A stretch of 64,000 nt of DNA from positions 9,822-73,821 of the forward strand of contig CAMJPH010000004.1 in NCBI GenBank assembly GCA_946407715.1, read 5' to 3'. Below the pieces are notes generated by a model, which was given only the letters and a program-made list of their open reading frames with translations, had not been told where the DNA came from and made no database searches. Source of the stretch: an uncultured Bacteroidales bacterium. Its GTDB lineage: Bacteria; Bacteroidota; Bacteroidia; Bacteroidales; WCHB1-69. A program made the translations under genes and the position numbers. This document shows positions 8,176 to 16,728 of the stretch, piece after piece. Every line of letters starts with the position of its first letter. Positions within the stretch are counted from its first letter, which is position 1.

Positions 8176-8505
8176 ATGTCCTCTTTAATATTAAAAAAAA
8201 CACTTCGAATGATTGAAAACTGTAAGAAAGAATCATATTGTTCTGTTGGTCAGGTAATTCTCTGTGATTTTGTGGCTGCGTTTTGGAAACAAATTAAACC
8301 ACAGCCATCTTTGAAAAAGTATAGAAAAATCGATCGGTATGGTGACATCCGTGTCGTGAACAGAGGAAAAGGCATGTGGGCTATCATAGACGATGCAGGA
8401 AACGAAATAGTGCCTTTCGGCAAATACAGCTGGATTGATGGCTTCGCTCATGAATTGGCTCGAATTGTTGGACGATTTGTTAAGCTGGTGACCTTAAGAT
8501 TTTAG
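8176..8505 (+). CDS. Truncated WG-repeat protein
   Basis: Residues about 50-97 match one WG (KWG) beta-propeller-like repeat: MWAIIDDAGNEIVPFG, then a WIDGFAHELARIV end that corresponds to the usual F..GLA.V. WG proteins normally have many such repeats. Here there is a single one, and the frame ends after a non-matching VGRFVKLVTLRF. It may be a genuine small protein or the remnant of a longer gene cut off by a frameshift or deletion. The N-terminal 45 residues are not recognised. Confidence 0.5.
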   Translation: MSSLILKKTLRMIENCKKESYCSVGQVILCDFVAAFWKQIKPQPSLKKYRKIDRYGDIRVVNRGKGMWAIIDDAGNEIVPFGKYSWIDGFAHELARIVGRFVKLVTLRF

Positions 8506-8565
8506 AAACATCATATATGTTTAGATTTTATAACTGGTTGTTATTGTAACTGTTTTGTAATTGTT

Positions 8566-9105
8566 ATGGGAGGACTTGCAAAATCATTTGAAAAAGAAAG
8601 GAAACAATATTATGCTATTTTTGACGCTCTACAAAAACACGGTTGTTTTGTTGAGAAGTTCAGAGCGTATGTTTTGGAACATAAACAATCTAAAAGGGTC
8701 ACAGGAGGTGCTGGAGGTGTTCAATGTGTATTTTCTGGTTTGGTTATAGATATTTATTGCCGAGGGAATTGGGGGCAGGATTCGATAGAATGTGACATCA
8801 TTGTCGGACGAAACCTTTCGAAAGAGCAAGATGAATATCTTAAAGGTGTTGTTAACATGCTAAACTATAAGTTCACGCAAGTTGCATTTTACTATAGGAT
8901 ATGCAACGATCCTAACGACGAGTGGGAGAGGATTGACATGGATGCATTCGAGGATGGCACCCGGTACATGCACTTGATTATTAATTATGATTCCGGTTAT
9001 ATTACAGAGCATAATGTGATGGAAGAATTGCGTCGCGCCAGTAAGATTTTTATGGACATCACAGCCGATTTCTTCAAGTTGCTTTACGCTTCGATTCAGA
9101 AATGA
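8566..9105 (+). CDS. hypothetical protein, 179 aa
   Basis: The family is not recognised. The protein is soluble in character, with a helical N-terminus (KERKQYYAIFDALQKHG) and a beta-rich middle containing VIDIYCRGNW and ECDIIVGRNLS. The C-terminal helix is amphipathic (DITADFFKLLYASI). The start ATG at 8566 follows a 60-base AT-rich spacer with no obvious TAnnTTTG. The gene lies at the end of the AT-rich island stretch, next to other orphans. Confidence 0.6.
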   Translation: MGGLAKSFEKERKQYYAIFDALQKHGCFVEKFRAYVLEHKQSKRVTGGAGGVQCVFSGLVIDIYCRGNWGQDSIECDIIVGRNLSKEQDEYLKGVVNMLNYKFTQVAFYYRICNDPNDEWERIDMDAFEDGTRYMHLIINYDSGYITEHNVMEELRRASKIFMDITADFFKLLYASIQK

Positions 9106-9152
9106 AGACTTTCCCCTTTACACAAATTCGATTTAAGAAATAACCATAACCT

Positions 9153-9782
9153 ATGAGAAAAGAATACCGATACTTGATGGCCGGCGTAATCTTTGTTGCC
9201 CTGACGGCCGCCATGAATGAGGCGATAGGATATCTGCCCGTTGTTCTTCTAGTCGTTCTGATTGTCTTCTGCTTTGGAACCGCTTATCTCCTTGACGTCT
9301 TTGTCTTCAGCATCCGCACAGTCGCGGACCTGGAGAAAAAGGTGATGATCAAGATGAACGAGGAAGGATTCCTGTGCAAGAAGAACGAGGGCGTTTTGGA
9401 ATACACCATGAATGGCAGAGTATATGAGTCATACTTTTGGCGTGTCGATAAGAATTTTTTTAGGACCTTGATTGTTGATCGCGCCAAGATTGATGAGCAT
9501 TGGGACAAAATCAGTGAGGAGGGGAAGTCTGTGCTGGCCAACTATGTCAATAATGAATGTTACCACACCACATTTATTGCGAAGGAAAACGGATGCATTT
9601 GCACGCATATCACATACGTTCGGACCTCTTCCGATTTTCTGAGCGAGGCGCAAAACGCTTACGAGGTGATAGGAAGAACTTTTAATACAGCTCTTGAAAT
9701 CCTGCCGCAGATCAAGGGGCGGTATCCTCTTGATGAGTCTGCGGGTGGCATCGGGTTTGTAAACAGAGAGAAGAAAATGTAG
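9153..9782 (+). CDS. Two-TM membrane protein of unknown function
   Basis: The 209-residue protein starts with two adjoining hydrophobic helices (about residues 8-26 and 28-50), then a cytosolic or periplasmic domain of about 150 residues. That domain contains a short beta segment (LEYTMNGRVYESYFWRV) and ends with a charged tail. No family or catalytic motif is recognised. It lies 47 bases after the preceding gene. The base composition is closer to the core genome than that of 4880-8500. Confidence 0.6.
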   Translation: MRKEYRYLMAGVIFVALTAAMNEAIGYLPVVLLVVLIVFCFGTAYLLDVFVFSIRTVADLEKKVMIKMNEEGFLCKKNEGVLEYTMNGRVYESYFWRVDKNFFRTLIVDRAKIDEHWDKISEEGKSVLANYVNNECYHTTFIAKENGCICTHITYVRTSSDFLSEAQNAYEVIGRTFNTALEILPQIKGRYPLDESAGGIGFVNREKKM

Positions 9783-9889
9783 TCTGGGCAAAATCAAAAT
9801 TATAGTAACAAATCAATTCTATTAACCAAAATTTTACGCTAATGCTCTCCGGATGTCCGACTACTAATATTTTCCCAAAAAACAAGATC

Positions 9890-10702
9890 ATGAGAAATAT
9901 TCCAATTCTTTTATTCGCATTTCTAATGCTCATCCAATCAGGTTGCACTCGGAAACATAAAATAAATACGTCAAGCGACGATTTCACACGACAGGAATGC
10001 TGCTATGTGTTTGATGAAAACAGGATTTCGTCAATCGAAGCGTTGTGCGATGTGACGGAGCTGGCGCTCTATGACACCACAATGTCGTCACGAGAGCTGA
10101 ACTTGAGAATGTCCCTTTTGGCAGACACTTTACAGTTTGCCATCCGCCATTGCCAGGACTTCGAATTCAACCTGTGGATGCGAGGATTTGTGCGCCGCAT
10201 CACGCCGACCATCTTGTTTGACCGAAGAGTGGAAGAGGACCTAGTTGACAAATATCTCTTTCTTCCATACTTGTGGAATATAAATCGCTCAGATTCCGCG
10301 ACAATTGTTTATACTAGTATATTCAGAGCTTCCAACGAAATGTACGATCGATTCACAAATGTTTTGCTGTTCTCCAAAGGAGATGAACAAAGATGCTTGT
10401 TCACGATCACTAATTTTTCGGACACTGTGATAAAGGATGTCTGCATTGCTTTCGTAGACACGGCTGGAAATCATAAGACATTAGACCAACATGATGCTCT
10501 ATTTACGGATTATCAAGATACTGAACCCAGTGTCTTAAGAATGTTATTCCCCTTAGACACTTTTTTGTCGTTGCTCAACAATGCGACTTCCATAGATGTC
10601 CAGTATCAAGCCAAAAAGTCAGAAATCGTGATGCGGCATTACCTGCCGGAATCGGAAAAGTTGTTTGTGGAGAATGTTTTTGCGAAAAAGCACATGCCAT
10701 AA
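9890..10702 (+). CDS. Putative lipoprotein of unknown function
   Basis: The frame is open from an ATG at 9842, but the ATG at 9890 gives a textbook lipoprotein signal: MRNIPILLFAFLMLIQSGC, with the lipobox IQSGC ending at Cys19. The mature protein (about 250 residues) is therefore probably anchored to the outer or inner membrane. The C-terminal half contains a beta-sandwich-like stretch (CLFTITNFSDTVIKDV). No family is recognised. A strong terminator follows directly. Confidence 0.7.
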   Translation: MRNIPILLFAFLMLIQSGCTRKHKINTSSDDFTRQECCYVFDENRISSIEALCDVTELALYDTTMSSRELNLRMSLLADTLQFAIRHCQDFEFNLWMRGFVRRITPTILFDRRVEEDLVDKYLFLPYLWNINRSDSATIVYTSIFRASNEMYDRFTNVLLFSKGDEQRCLFTITNFSDTVIKDVCIAFVDTAGNHKTLDQHDALFTDYQDTEPSVLRMLFPLDTFLSLLNNATSIDVQYQAKKSEIVMRHYLPESEKLFVENVFAKKHMP

Positions 10703-10730
10703 AAAAAGCGCTTCAAACGAAGCGCTTTTT
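10703..10730. terminator. Bidirectional terminator between the lipoprotein and ppiD genes
   Basis: AAAAAGCGCTTC (10703-10714) pairs perfectly with GAAGCGCTTTTT (10719-10730) over an AAAC loop, with A and T tracts on the two sides. It serves the plus-strand lipoprotein gene and the convergent minus-strand PpiD gene. Confidence 0.85.
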
Positions 10731-10765
10731 CTTTATCTAACGTCTTACGTCTCAAGTCTTACGTC

Positions 10766-12925
10766 TTATTTCTGATAGAATCTCACGCGGTTGTCCAGCA
10801 CTTTGGATTGGCTGATCAGGTAGTTGAGAAGCGTGTTCTCGTTGCGCTCACGGCCGACCAACTCGTTCTGGAGGTAGTTCTTCTCCATCATGAGGTTTTG
10901 TGAAGCTTGTCCGTCGCGCAGCTCTTTCACGTTCACCACATACACCATGTTGTTGCCGCAGACTGCCGCTGATTTGTTGACGGGCAGGCTGAAGATTTGG
11001 CCGATGGCCTTGCTGTCCACGCCACGGTTCATGTAGTAATCGCCGGCGAAGCTTAACATCACGCTGTCGTTGGCGGCAACGGAGTATTTCTGAGCCACGG
11101 CGTCGAAACCGGAAGCAAGATCTTTGTTCAGCTGGTCAGCAACCATGTTCAGCTTGTTCTTGCGCTCCAGAATCGTTTTGATGTCGTCTTTTGCGTCTTT
11201 GTATTTCTGCACGCCTTTTTCACGGGCCTGAGCCACACATGCCACGGCGAAATACATTCTGTCGATGTTGAAAACGTCTGAAATATTGTCTTTCTTCACG
11301 TCATCGCTGAATGCCCAGCTCACGATGTCGCGGCAGTTGGGCAGTTGACCGACATTCGCCATCATGGAGGTCACTTTTTCGCCGTTGACCACTTGGATAC
11401 CCTTCTTGGCGGCATTGGCGATGAATTCTTCGTTGTTGCTCACGCCTGCGGCGAATTCGTTGGCCTGGGAACGCAAAGCGTTGAAGGTGGCCTCAGAAGC
11501 GTTCACGTCATAGTCGTAAAGCACAAACTGACGTTTTTCGATGGGTTGGGTGCGGTCAAGGACTTGGAAGACGATATAACCGTTGGGAGCTTTGTAAAGG
11601 TAGATACCGCCGTTGGGCGTTTCCAACAAGCTGTTGTAGAGGGTGGACATGGTACCTCTTTCTGCAAGCCAGAAAGTGGTGTCGCCTTGTTCGCGGCCGT
11701 ACAAGTAGTTGGGCTGCAGGGCGAAAATGTTAGCTTGGTTGGATTTGATCACTTCAACAAGGCTGTCAGCGATTCTGTGGGCTTCCTTCTTGGAATAGGG
11801 GGCTTCCTTGTATTGAGCGGTCTTGAACGGCAGCTCGATAGTGGCCACGAGCAATGAGTCGGGACGGTTGGCGGCGCCGAACACCTTTCCGAAGTACCAT
11901 TTCACATTTTCATAAAGGAAAGGTTCAATGAAGCTTCCCACTGAGGATTTGAAGATCAGGCTGTCCAGCTCGGGCAGGGTGATGTCGGATTCTTTGAAAT
12001 AGGTGCTGTCAACCACGCCGTTGCCTTTGGAGAGATTGAATTCAGCGATGGATTGCTGGGTGAAGTTGGTGAAATCCTTGCGGACGCTGTCTTCGATAGC
12101 CTTGAGGTCAGCAGGGGTGGGGTTGATGGGGAACACGGCCACGTTGATGTCGCGGTTGTCGGCCTGAAGGTCGAACATGTCTTTCTTGTGGGTGTTGTAG
12201 AAATCCTTCATCTCTTTTTCGGAAACTTCCGGTTTCATGTTCTGGAAGGCGGTGAGTTCCGGGTTGACGGTCATCAGGGAAACCATAGCCATGTTGTTGT
12301 CCTTGGCCAGCTGTTTCGCCAGAGGGTCAGAGAAATAGAGGGTGTTCTGGGCCAGAGCGAAGTAGTTCTGCTGTTTTTCAGCGCTCACGGCAAAACGGAC
12401 CAAAGCCTGATAGGCGTTGTAGATGTCCTTGCCTTGGTCTTGGTTGGCCAGGGTTTCGATGTTGGAGATGATGCCCATGGCGTTCTCGGGACCGTAGAGC
12501 TGTGCCAGCGCGTTGGCAAACTGAGCGATGAACTGGTTGGGTTGCTGGGTGCTGAGGGAAGCCACCATGTTCTCCTTGAAATCTTCAATCATTTGCGGAG
12601 TGAAGGTCAAGCCCAACTTTGCTAACTGTTTGTCCAGAACTGCATCCTGAAGCATCTGCTGCCAGGTCATTTCGTGGATTTGGTAGGTTTCGTTGTCTTC
12701 AAAGGAAGTCTTGTTCTGCAGCAGTTTCATGAGGGCAGTGTTCTCCTCATATTGCTTGCTGTACTGTTGATCCATCTTCTTACCATCGACCTTGGCCATC
12801 ACATACTTGTTCGAGAATGTGCGGTGAACGTTAGAAAGGTCGCCCAAGATAAACGCTAATAAGGCCAAACCGATGATTACCAATAAAAGCACGCCGTGCT
12901 TACGAATTGCGCCAATTGCTGCCAT
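10766..12925 (-). CDS. ppiD: SurA/PpiD-type periplasmic peptidyl-prolyl isomerase
   Basis: The 719-residue protein has one N-terminal membrane helix (GVLLLVIIGLALLAFILGDL, residues 11-30) and a long periplasmic part. A SurA_N-like chaperone region covers about 40-260. A degenerate PpiC rotamase domain lies around residues 340-460 (LYGREQGDTTFWLAERG, GGIYLYKAPNGYIVFQV), followed by a second helical segment. PpiD-type foldases hold newly exported outer-membrane proteins at the inner-membrane surface. Length and layout match Bacteroidota annotations of peptidylprolyl isomerase. The promoter CAAAGGTA (12972-12979, minus strand TACCTTTG) lies 47 bases upstream. Confidence 0.9.
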   Translation of the reverse strand: MAAIGAIRKHGVLLLVIIGLALLAFILGDLSNVHRTFSNKYVMAKVDGKKMDQQYSKQYEENTALMKLLQNKTSFEDNETYQIHEMTWQQMLQDAVLDKQLAKLGLTFTPQMIEDFKENMVASLSTQQPNQFIAQFANALAQLYGPENAMGIISNIETLANQDQGKDIYNAYQALVRFAVSAEKQQNYFALAQNTLYFSDPLAKQLAKDNNMAMVSLMTVNPELTAFQNMKPEVSEKEMKDFYNTHKKDMFDLQADNRDINVAVFPINPTPADLKAIEDSVRKDFTNFTQQSIAEFNLSKGNGVVDSTYFKESDITLPELDSLIFKSSVGSFIEPFLYENVKWYFGKVFGAANRPDSLLVATIELPFKTAQYKEAPYSKKEAHRIADSLVEVIKSNQANIFALQPNYLYGREQGDTTFWLAERGTMSTLYNSLLETPNGGIYLYKAPNGYIVFQVLDRTQPIEKRQFVLYDYDVNASEATFNALRSQANEFAAGVSNNEEFIANAAKKGIQVVNGEKVTSMMANVGQLPNCRDIVSWAFSDDVKKDNISDVFNIDRMYFAVACVAQAREKGVQKYKDAKDDIKTILERKNKLNMVADQLNKDLASGFDAVAQKYSVAANDSVMLSFAGDYYMNRGVDSKAIGQIFSLPVNKSAAVCGNNMVYVVNVKELRDGQASQNLMMEKNYLQNELVGRERNENTLLNYLISQSKVLDNRVRFYQK

Positions 12926-13246
12926 AGATTATTATTTTTAGTTATACATTATATTTCAAAAAATTAGCCCGCAAAGGTAGCATTTTTTTGCATTGCTTCG
13001 TCTATGTCGCTGTTTTTTATTATTAGATTGTAAAATTTTGATATATAGCAATTTGAAAAACAAACACCCACTTTTTGAAGTTTTATCCAAAGTGGGCGTT
13101 GTGGAAAAATGGTCGATTTTGAGGTGCTGTTTCCGCAAAACGATGTGAGACTTAAGACTTGAGACTTAAGACTTTTTGGGTTTATAGTAGCTAAAAGCTA
13201 ATGGCTAATAGCCAATAGCTAACAGCCAACAGCCAACAGCCAACAG
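12926..13246. other. Intergenic region with ppiD promoter and stutter repeats
   Basis: This 321-base spacer has no gene. It holds the ppiD -7 element at 12972-12979 and an inverted repeat CCCACTTT/AAAGTGGG (13067-13074, 13089-13096). A stutter of GACTTAAGACTT words follows at 13147-13173, and then a run of GCTAATAGCC/AACAGCC-like units at 13186-13249. The repeat words recur at other spacers in the window. Confidence 0.6.
12972..12979 (-). promoter_or_regulatory. -7 element for ppiD
   Basis: The minus strand reads TACCTTTG, an exact TAnnTTTG match, 47 bases before the ATG of the PpiD gene. Confidence 0.7.
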
Positions 13247-14668
13247 CTACCCCCGGTACACCTGCGCGAAGAATGGGTTGTGCTTCGCTTGTTCCGCATA
13301 GTTCCATTCCGGCGGGAGGCATTCGGGACACCAATGGCCGCCTTCGAGGATGAGCTTCGGGGAGGCGTCAAATGTGTGTCCGTCGTGGCATTGCCAGGTC
13401 AGCTTCTTGGCCGGGTCACCGTCGTATTCGGTGGAAACCAGCTTGCCGCCACGGAACTCCGCTGCCTTCTGCAAATCGCTGACAGTCAGTTCGGAAAGTG
13501 GCTTGCTTTCATCATAGCCGTGGTCGATGTGCACCGCGTGCTCGCGCCCGGGAAGATCCGAAAGATCCCAGTCCTTCCAGTCGGGGATGGCACGGTATTT
13601 CTCCATGCTGCCGTAATAGGCGCGGATGCGTTTTTCGTCGTTATGCTTGATCCAGTACTGCGTGCCGTAGGTTTTCTTGTTGGCCAACGTGCGCAGCGCC
13701 ATCTTGATGACGAACGGCGGCGCGATTTTGGCGAGTTTGAAGAACCCGGGAAGTCCGTCGCTCAGCTGACGGAAATAGTCGTCCACGGGCATGTTGGCGC
13801 GGAAGTGGAGGTAGTTTTCCAATACGTCGGCGTCCAGATAGTATTGGCCGTGGAAATTCTTGAGTACGAACCAGTTGGAGTTGAAAATCTTTTCGGGTTT
13901 CGGACAGTAGGTGGCCTTGAGGATGCGACATTCGAAGTCGTAGTTGGTCATGCGGTATTCGGGGCCGCTGCTGATGTTGTAGAAGCGGTTCCAGAACTCC
14001 GCCGGCACCTCGTCGCGGCAGACGCGTTCGAGCAGGCGCCCGGAGTCCTCCACGGTGGCCCATTCCAGCACGCCCTTGATGGGCACATGGAACATAATGG
14101 GGTCGAAGTTCTTGAGGATGCCGGGGTAGAGGATGCCCGACTGCCGCAGGCTGACCCAGTGTTTGATGCCGGAGTCGGCGAAGACGCGCTCGGCGATGAT
14201 CTTGCTGATGCCGTAGCAGTCGAACTCGCTGGAGCAGACGGGGTCGCCGGTACGGCCCCAGTGCAGCGGTGCGTTACGGTCGGAGGTCTGCGCCACCGAT
14301 CCGATATAGACGGCCTTGATGTCGTCGGCGTTGGGTTGCGCGAGGATGGCTTTGACCACGTTCTGCGCCGCCGTCACGTTGACTTTCAGGGTCTTTTCGG
14401 GGAAATAGTCCGCCGATGGGGAGACCATGCCGCCCACGTGCAGCACGATGTCCGTGCCGGTGACGCCGCGCAGCACGTCATCGTAATTCATCAGGTCGCC
14501 CCACACGATGCGGATTTTGTCCGCAACGGGGGCCAGCTTCTTCTCGTTTTTGGGACTTTTGCGCGCCAGAATGGTCACGTCATATTGTTCGGGATAGCGG
14601 AGCAGCTCTTTAAGCCCTTCCCATCCCATGGTGCCGGTCGCGCCGGTCAGGAACACGTTTTTCTTCAT
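13247..14668 (-). CDS. NAD-dependent epimerase/dehydratase with C-terminal zinc ribbon
   Basis: The frame extends upstream to 14851, but the ATG at 14668 opens MKKNVFLTGATGTMG, the expected N-terminus of an extended SDR with the glycine-rich NAD loop; 473 residues result. The catalytic YxxxK is present as CYGISKIIAE. The SDR body ends around residue 330 and is followed by about 90 residues of unknown type. The last 49 residues carry WQCHDGHTF and HWCPEC (Cys427, His431, Cys447, Cys450), which look like a treble-clef zinc site. The substrate is not predictable. The gene is divergent from the TonB-domain gene at 14791. The zinc-ribbon addition is unusual for this fold. Confidence 0.85.
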   Translation of the reverse strand: MKKNVFLTGATGTMGWEGLKELLRYPEQYDVTILARKSPKNEKKLAPVADKIRIVWGDLMNYDDVLRGVTGTDIVLHVGGMVSPSADYFPEKTLKVNVTAAQNVVKAILAQPNADDIKAVYIGSVAQTSDRNAPLHWGRTGDPVCSSEFDCYGISKIIAERVFADSGIKHWVSLRQSGILYPGILKNFDPIMFHVPIKGVLEWATVEDSGRLLERVCRDEVPAEFWNRFYNISSGPEYRMTNYDFECRILKATYCPKPEKIFNSNWFVLKNFHGQYYLDADVLENYLHFRANMPVDDYFRQLSDGLPGFFKLAKIAPPFVIKMALRTLANKKTYGTQYWIKHNDEKRIRAYYGSMEKYRAIPDWKDWDLSDLPGREHAVHIDHGYDESKPLSELTVSDLQKAAEFRGGKLVSTEYDGDPAKKLTWQCHDGHTFDASPKLILEGGHWCPECLPPEWNYAEQAKHNPFFAQVYRG

Positions 14669-14778
14669 CTTTCGGTCGGAATTTTGAGGCCGCGAAGATA
14701 CGATTTTTTTGGTTAGGAGGCGATGCTTCCCAGCGTCGCAAACAAGCGTCGCAAAAAAACTTCCAATGAAAAAAATTG

Positions 14779-14786
14779 TATCTTTG
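14779..14786 (+). promoter_or_regulatory. -7 element directly abutting the TonB-domain gene
   Basis: TATCTTTG is an exact TAnnTTTG match, but the first ATG is only four bases further on (14791). The transcript should therefore start at or beside the start codon, which suggests a leaderless mRNA. Confidence 0.6.
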
Positions 14787-14790
14787 CACC

Positions 14791-15735
14791 ATGATGATTC
14801 GCAATCGAAACACTGTGTCGCCGTTGGTCTTGACTGCTGTTTTCTGTGCAATGGTTGTTGCTTTGTGCGCGCAAAACCACTCGAAGCTACCCTCCGCTGT
14901 GTTCGTCCATAAACACTGCAACACCTGCCAAACTTACGACACCCTTTGTCAGTTCCGGTATGGAGACATTGTCTTGACGGAGGATTCCATTACTTTCAAC
15001 AGTATGGATTGTATTCATGCGTATGATGACCAGGATACAAAATACAGTTTCTTACATGATTCTTATTTGATTTTTTCTTTCCCGAATGGAAAGAAATATA
15101 TCATGGAACTGATTGATTATTTTTCCAGTTTTGTGCCCCAATATGCGCCAATAATCTACAGACGCGACTGCGGCAATACATTGCCTATTCGTGCGAAGTT
15201 CGGGAATGATTGGCGCAAGTCGCTGTGGAAATTCATCAAGAAGTGGAACTCATATAACCATCGTGAAGAAGTCGTCCTTAATATTATCGAGTGCGGAACG
15301 AATTATTCTCGCATGATCCAAATTCAAGGAGAGGACACGGTTTTCGAGGCGTCACACTACGACACAGATACTGATTTGCAGTTTGATCCTGATTATGATC
15401 GCGTCGAAATTGTTGACGGTGATACGATCTTCCATATTCCGGAGTTTTTCCCGAAATTTCCCGGCGGCGCGGATTCCTTGAGTGCCTATCTGCAGCGGGA
15501 GAAACGGTGGCATGACAATCCTTTCTTGGATGTTGCCGGGACTGTGCTGGTGGAGTTTGTCGTGGAGAGAGACGGAAGCGTCTCGCAACCGAGGGTCAAG
15601 GTTTCCCTCAATCCGGAGTTTCACGACAAAGAGGCCCTTCGCGTGATTCAGTCCATGCCCAAATGGGAACCGGCGACAGTGAACGGGACGCCGGTGCGAT
15701 GTTATTACCAGATACCGGTGACGTGGAGGTTCTAG
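14791..15735 (+). CDS. Secreted protein with TonB C-terminal domain
   Basis: An upstream TTG frame start at 14776 overlaps the promoter, so ATG 14791 (or 14794) is chosen; about 314 residues. A signal peptide is visible (VSPLVLTAVFCAMVVALCAQ). The C-terminal 90 residues are a TonB_C domain: FPGGADSLSAYL, then GTVLVEFVVERDGSV and the typical end ALRVIQSMPKWEPATVNG...YQIPVTW. The middle 150 residues are not recognised. TonB_C proteins of this kind in Bacteroidota often act outside classical TonB energy transduction. It is monocistronic, divergent from the epimerase. Confidence 0.85.
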   Translation: MMIRNRNTVSPLVLTAVFCAMVVALCAQNHSKLPSAVFVHKHCNTCQTYDTLCQFRYGDIVLTEDSITFNSMDCIHAYDDQDTKYSFLHDSYLIFSFPNGKKYIMELIDYFSSFVPQYAPIIYRRDCGNTLPIRAKFGNDWRKSLWKFIKKWNSYNHREEVVLNIIECGTNYSRMIQIQGEDTVFEASHYDTDTDLQFDPDYDRVEIVDGDTIFHIPEFFPKFPGGADSLSAYLQREKRWHDNPFLDVAGTVLVEFVVERDGSVSQPRVKVSLNPEFHDKEALRVIQSMPKWEPATVNGTPVRCYYQIPVTWRF

Positions 15736-15737
15736 TT

Positions 15738-15754
15738 GCGTGTCTCCGACACGC
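15738..15754. terminator. Hairpin between convergent genes
   Basis: GCGTGTC-tcc-GACACGC is a perfect 7-base stem just after the stop of the TonB-domain gene. It is followed by GGGGTG...CGCCCC and the word GCCCCACACTGCG, which also occurs near 18073. No T-run follows, so it is either a weak terminator or a REP-like word. Confidence 0.4.
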
Positions 15755-15798
15755 ATGCCTTGCGGGGTGCCGCTGCGCCCCACACTGCGGCTGACAAC

Positions 15799-16728
15799 TT
15801 ATGCTTTCCAAACTGGCAACTCCTCCCATTCATCAGGAAAACCCATCTCTTTGGTTGTTAGAAGTTTGTGCTGATCCTTTAGCAATTCTTCCAATTTCAT
15901 TTTGAACGAATTTCCGGGACTGATAATGTCCACGATATACTTGATTGCAGAGAGCAGGGCAAAAATCTTGTTTTGCTTTATCGTTTTTGCACTAGCTCGT
16001 GTAAGAAAGGGATATGATGTGTTGTAGGGCAATTTCAGGTGTACAACAAAGCGTCTGTTCCAAACCCGGCTGTGATGAGCGCAGCAGTTGCGTAAATTGG
16101 AGAAGGCGTGGAGCCAATTCGCAAAAACATCTTCGTCACCAATGCCAAAAGACCTTGCAATTTGTCTCTTTAAGGGAGTCTTGTCAAGTGTCTTGTACAG
16201 TCTGCTCAATGTTCCGAAAGAAACAACTTCCAAGGACATCCATGACGGTGGCATGGCTGGAGTGTCGTATTTGGTTTTGTAGTGCTTAATGAAATCCTCA
16301 TTGCTGCGGTTCACATCGTCTGACACATCACTCATAAGGTGCGAAAAGGTGTTAGGGCTTGAATTCACAAACCATTTTCCATCCAAATACCAAAACGGAT
16401 CGTGACTTTGAACGGAATAGATCAAAGACAACTGTGTGCGAACGGCTATTTCAATCTTCTCCAATTCATTGAAAACCAAATTTCTCAAGCGACGGTCAAA
16501 AATGTATAAATCAACAATGTCGCCGAAATCGATGTTGTTTCGGAGAAATTTGTGGTCAGCAGACGGATCTATGTTGTTCTGAAAAGGGTAAGTGAATGCT
16601 CGCAGGCGATAGTAGCTGATATTCCGTAAATAGCATTTGGCTTGTTCTCGGTTGGTGATATTTAACCCTCTTTGTTCAAGCCGGTCAATCTGTTCGTCAA
16701 TGGTCAGCGGTCTTTTGGTGTATTTCAT
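15799..16728 (-). CDS. AbiD/AbiF-like abortive infection protein (Abi_2 family)
   Basis: The 309-residue protein matches Abi_2 (AbiD/AbiF): the N-terminus LTIDEQIDRLEQRGL, then YYRLRAFTYPF near 40, FDRRLRNLVFNELEKIEIAVRT near 77-98, and the C-terminal LRNCCAHHSRVWNRRF (residues 212-227), which holds the HEPN-type R-x4-H motif (Arg213, His218). Members abort phage infection in lactococci and are now viewed as HEPN RNases related to Cas13. It has its own promoter (minus-strand TATTTTTG at 16808-16815). It stands alone between housekeeping genes, so it was probably acquired as a single gene. Confidence 0.92.
   Translation of the reverse strand: MKYTKRPLTIDEQIDRLEQRGLNITNREQAKCYLRNISYYRLRAFTYPFQNNIDPSADHKFLRNNIDFGDIVDLYIFDRRLRNLVFNELEKIEIAVRTQLSLIYSVQSHDPFWYLDGKWFVNSSPNTFSHLMSDVSDDVNRSNEDFIKHYKTKYDTPAMPPSWMSLEVVSFGTLSRLYKTLDKTPLKRQIARSFGIGDEDVFANWLHAFSNLRNCCAHHSRVWNRRFVVHLKLPYNTSYPFLTRASAKTIKQNKIFALLSAIKYIVDIISPGNSFKMKLEELLKDQHKLLTTKEMGFPDEWEELPVWKA

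Noticed and set aside
13280..14716. Long open frame on the plus strand opposite the epimerase gene
   Set aside because: It is the antisense shadow of a GC-rich SDR gene with intact NAD and YxxxK motifs; its translation is Val/Gly/Asp-biased without any family mark.
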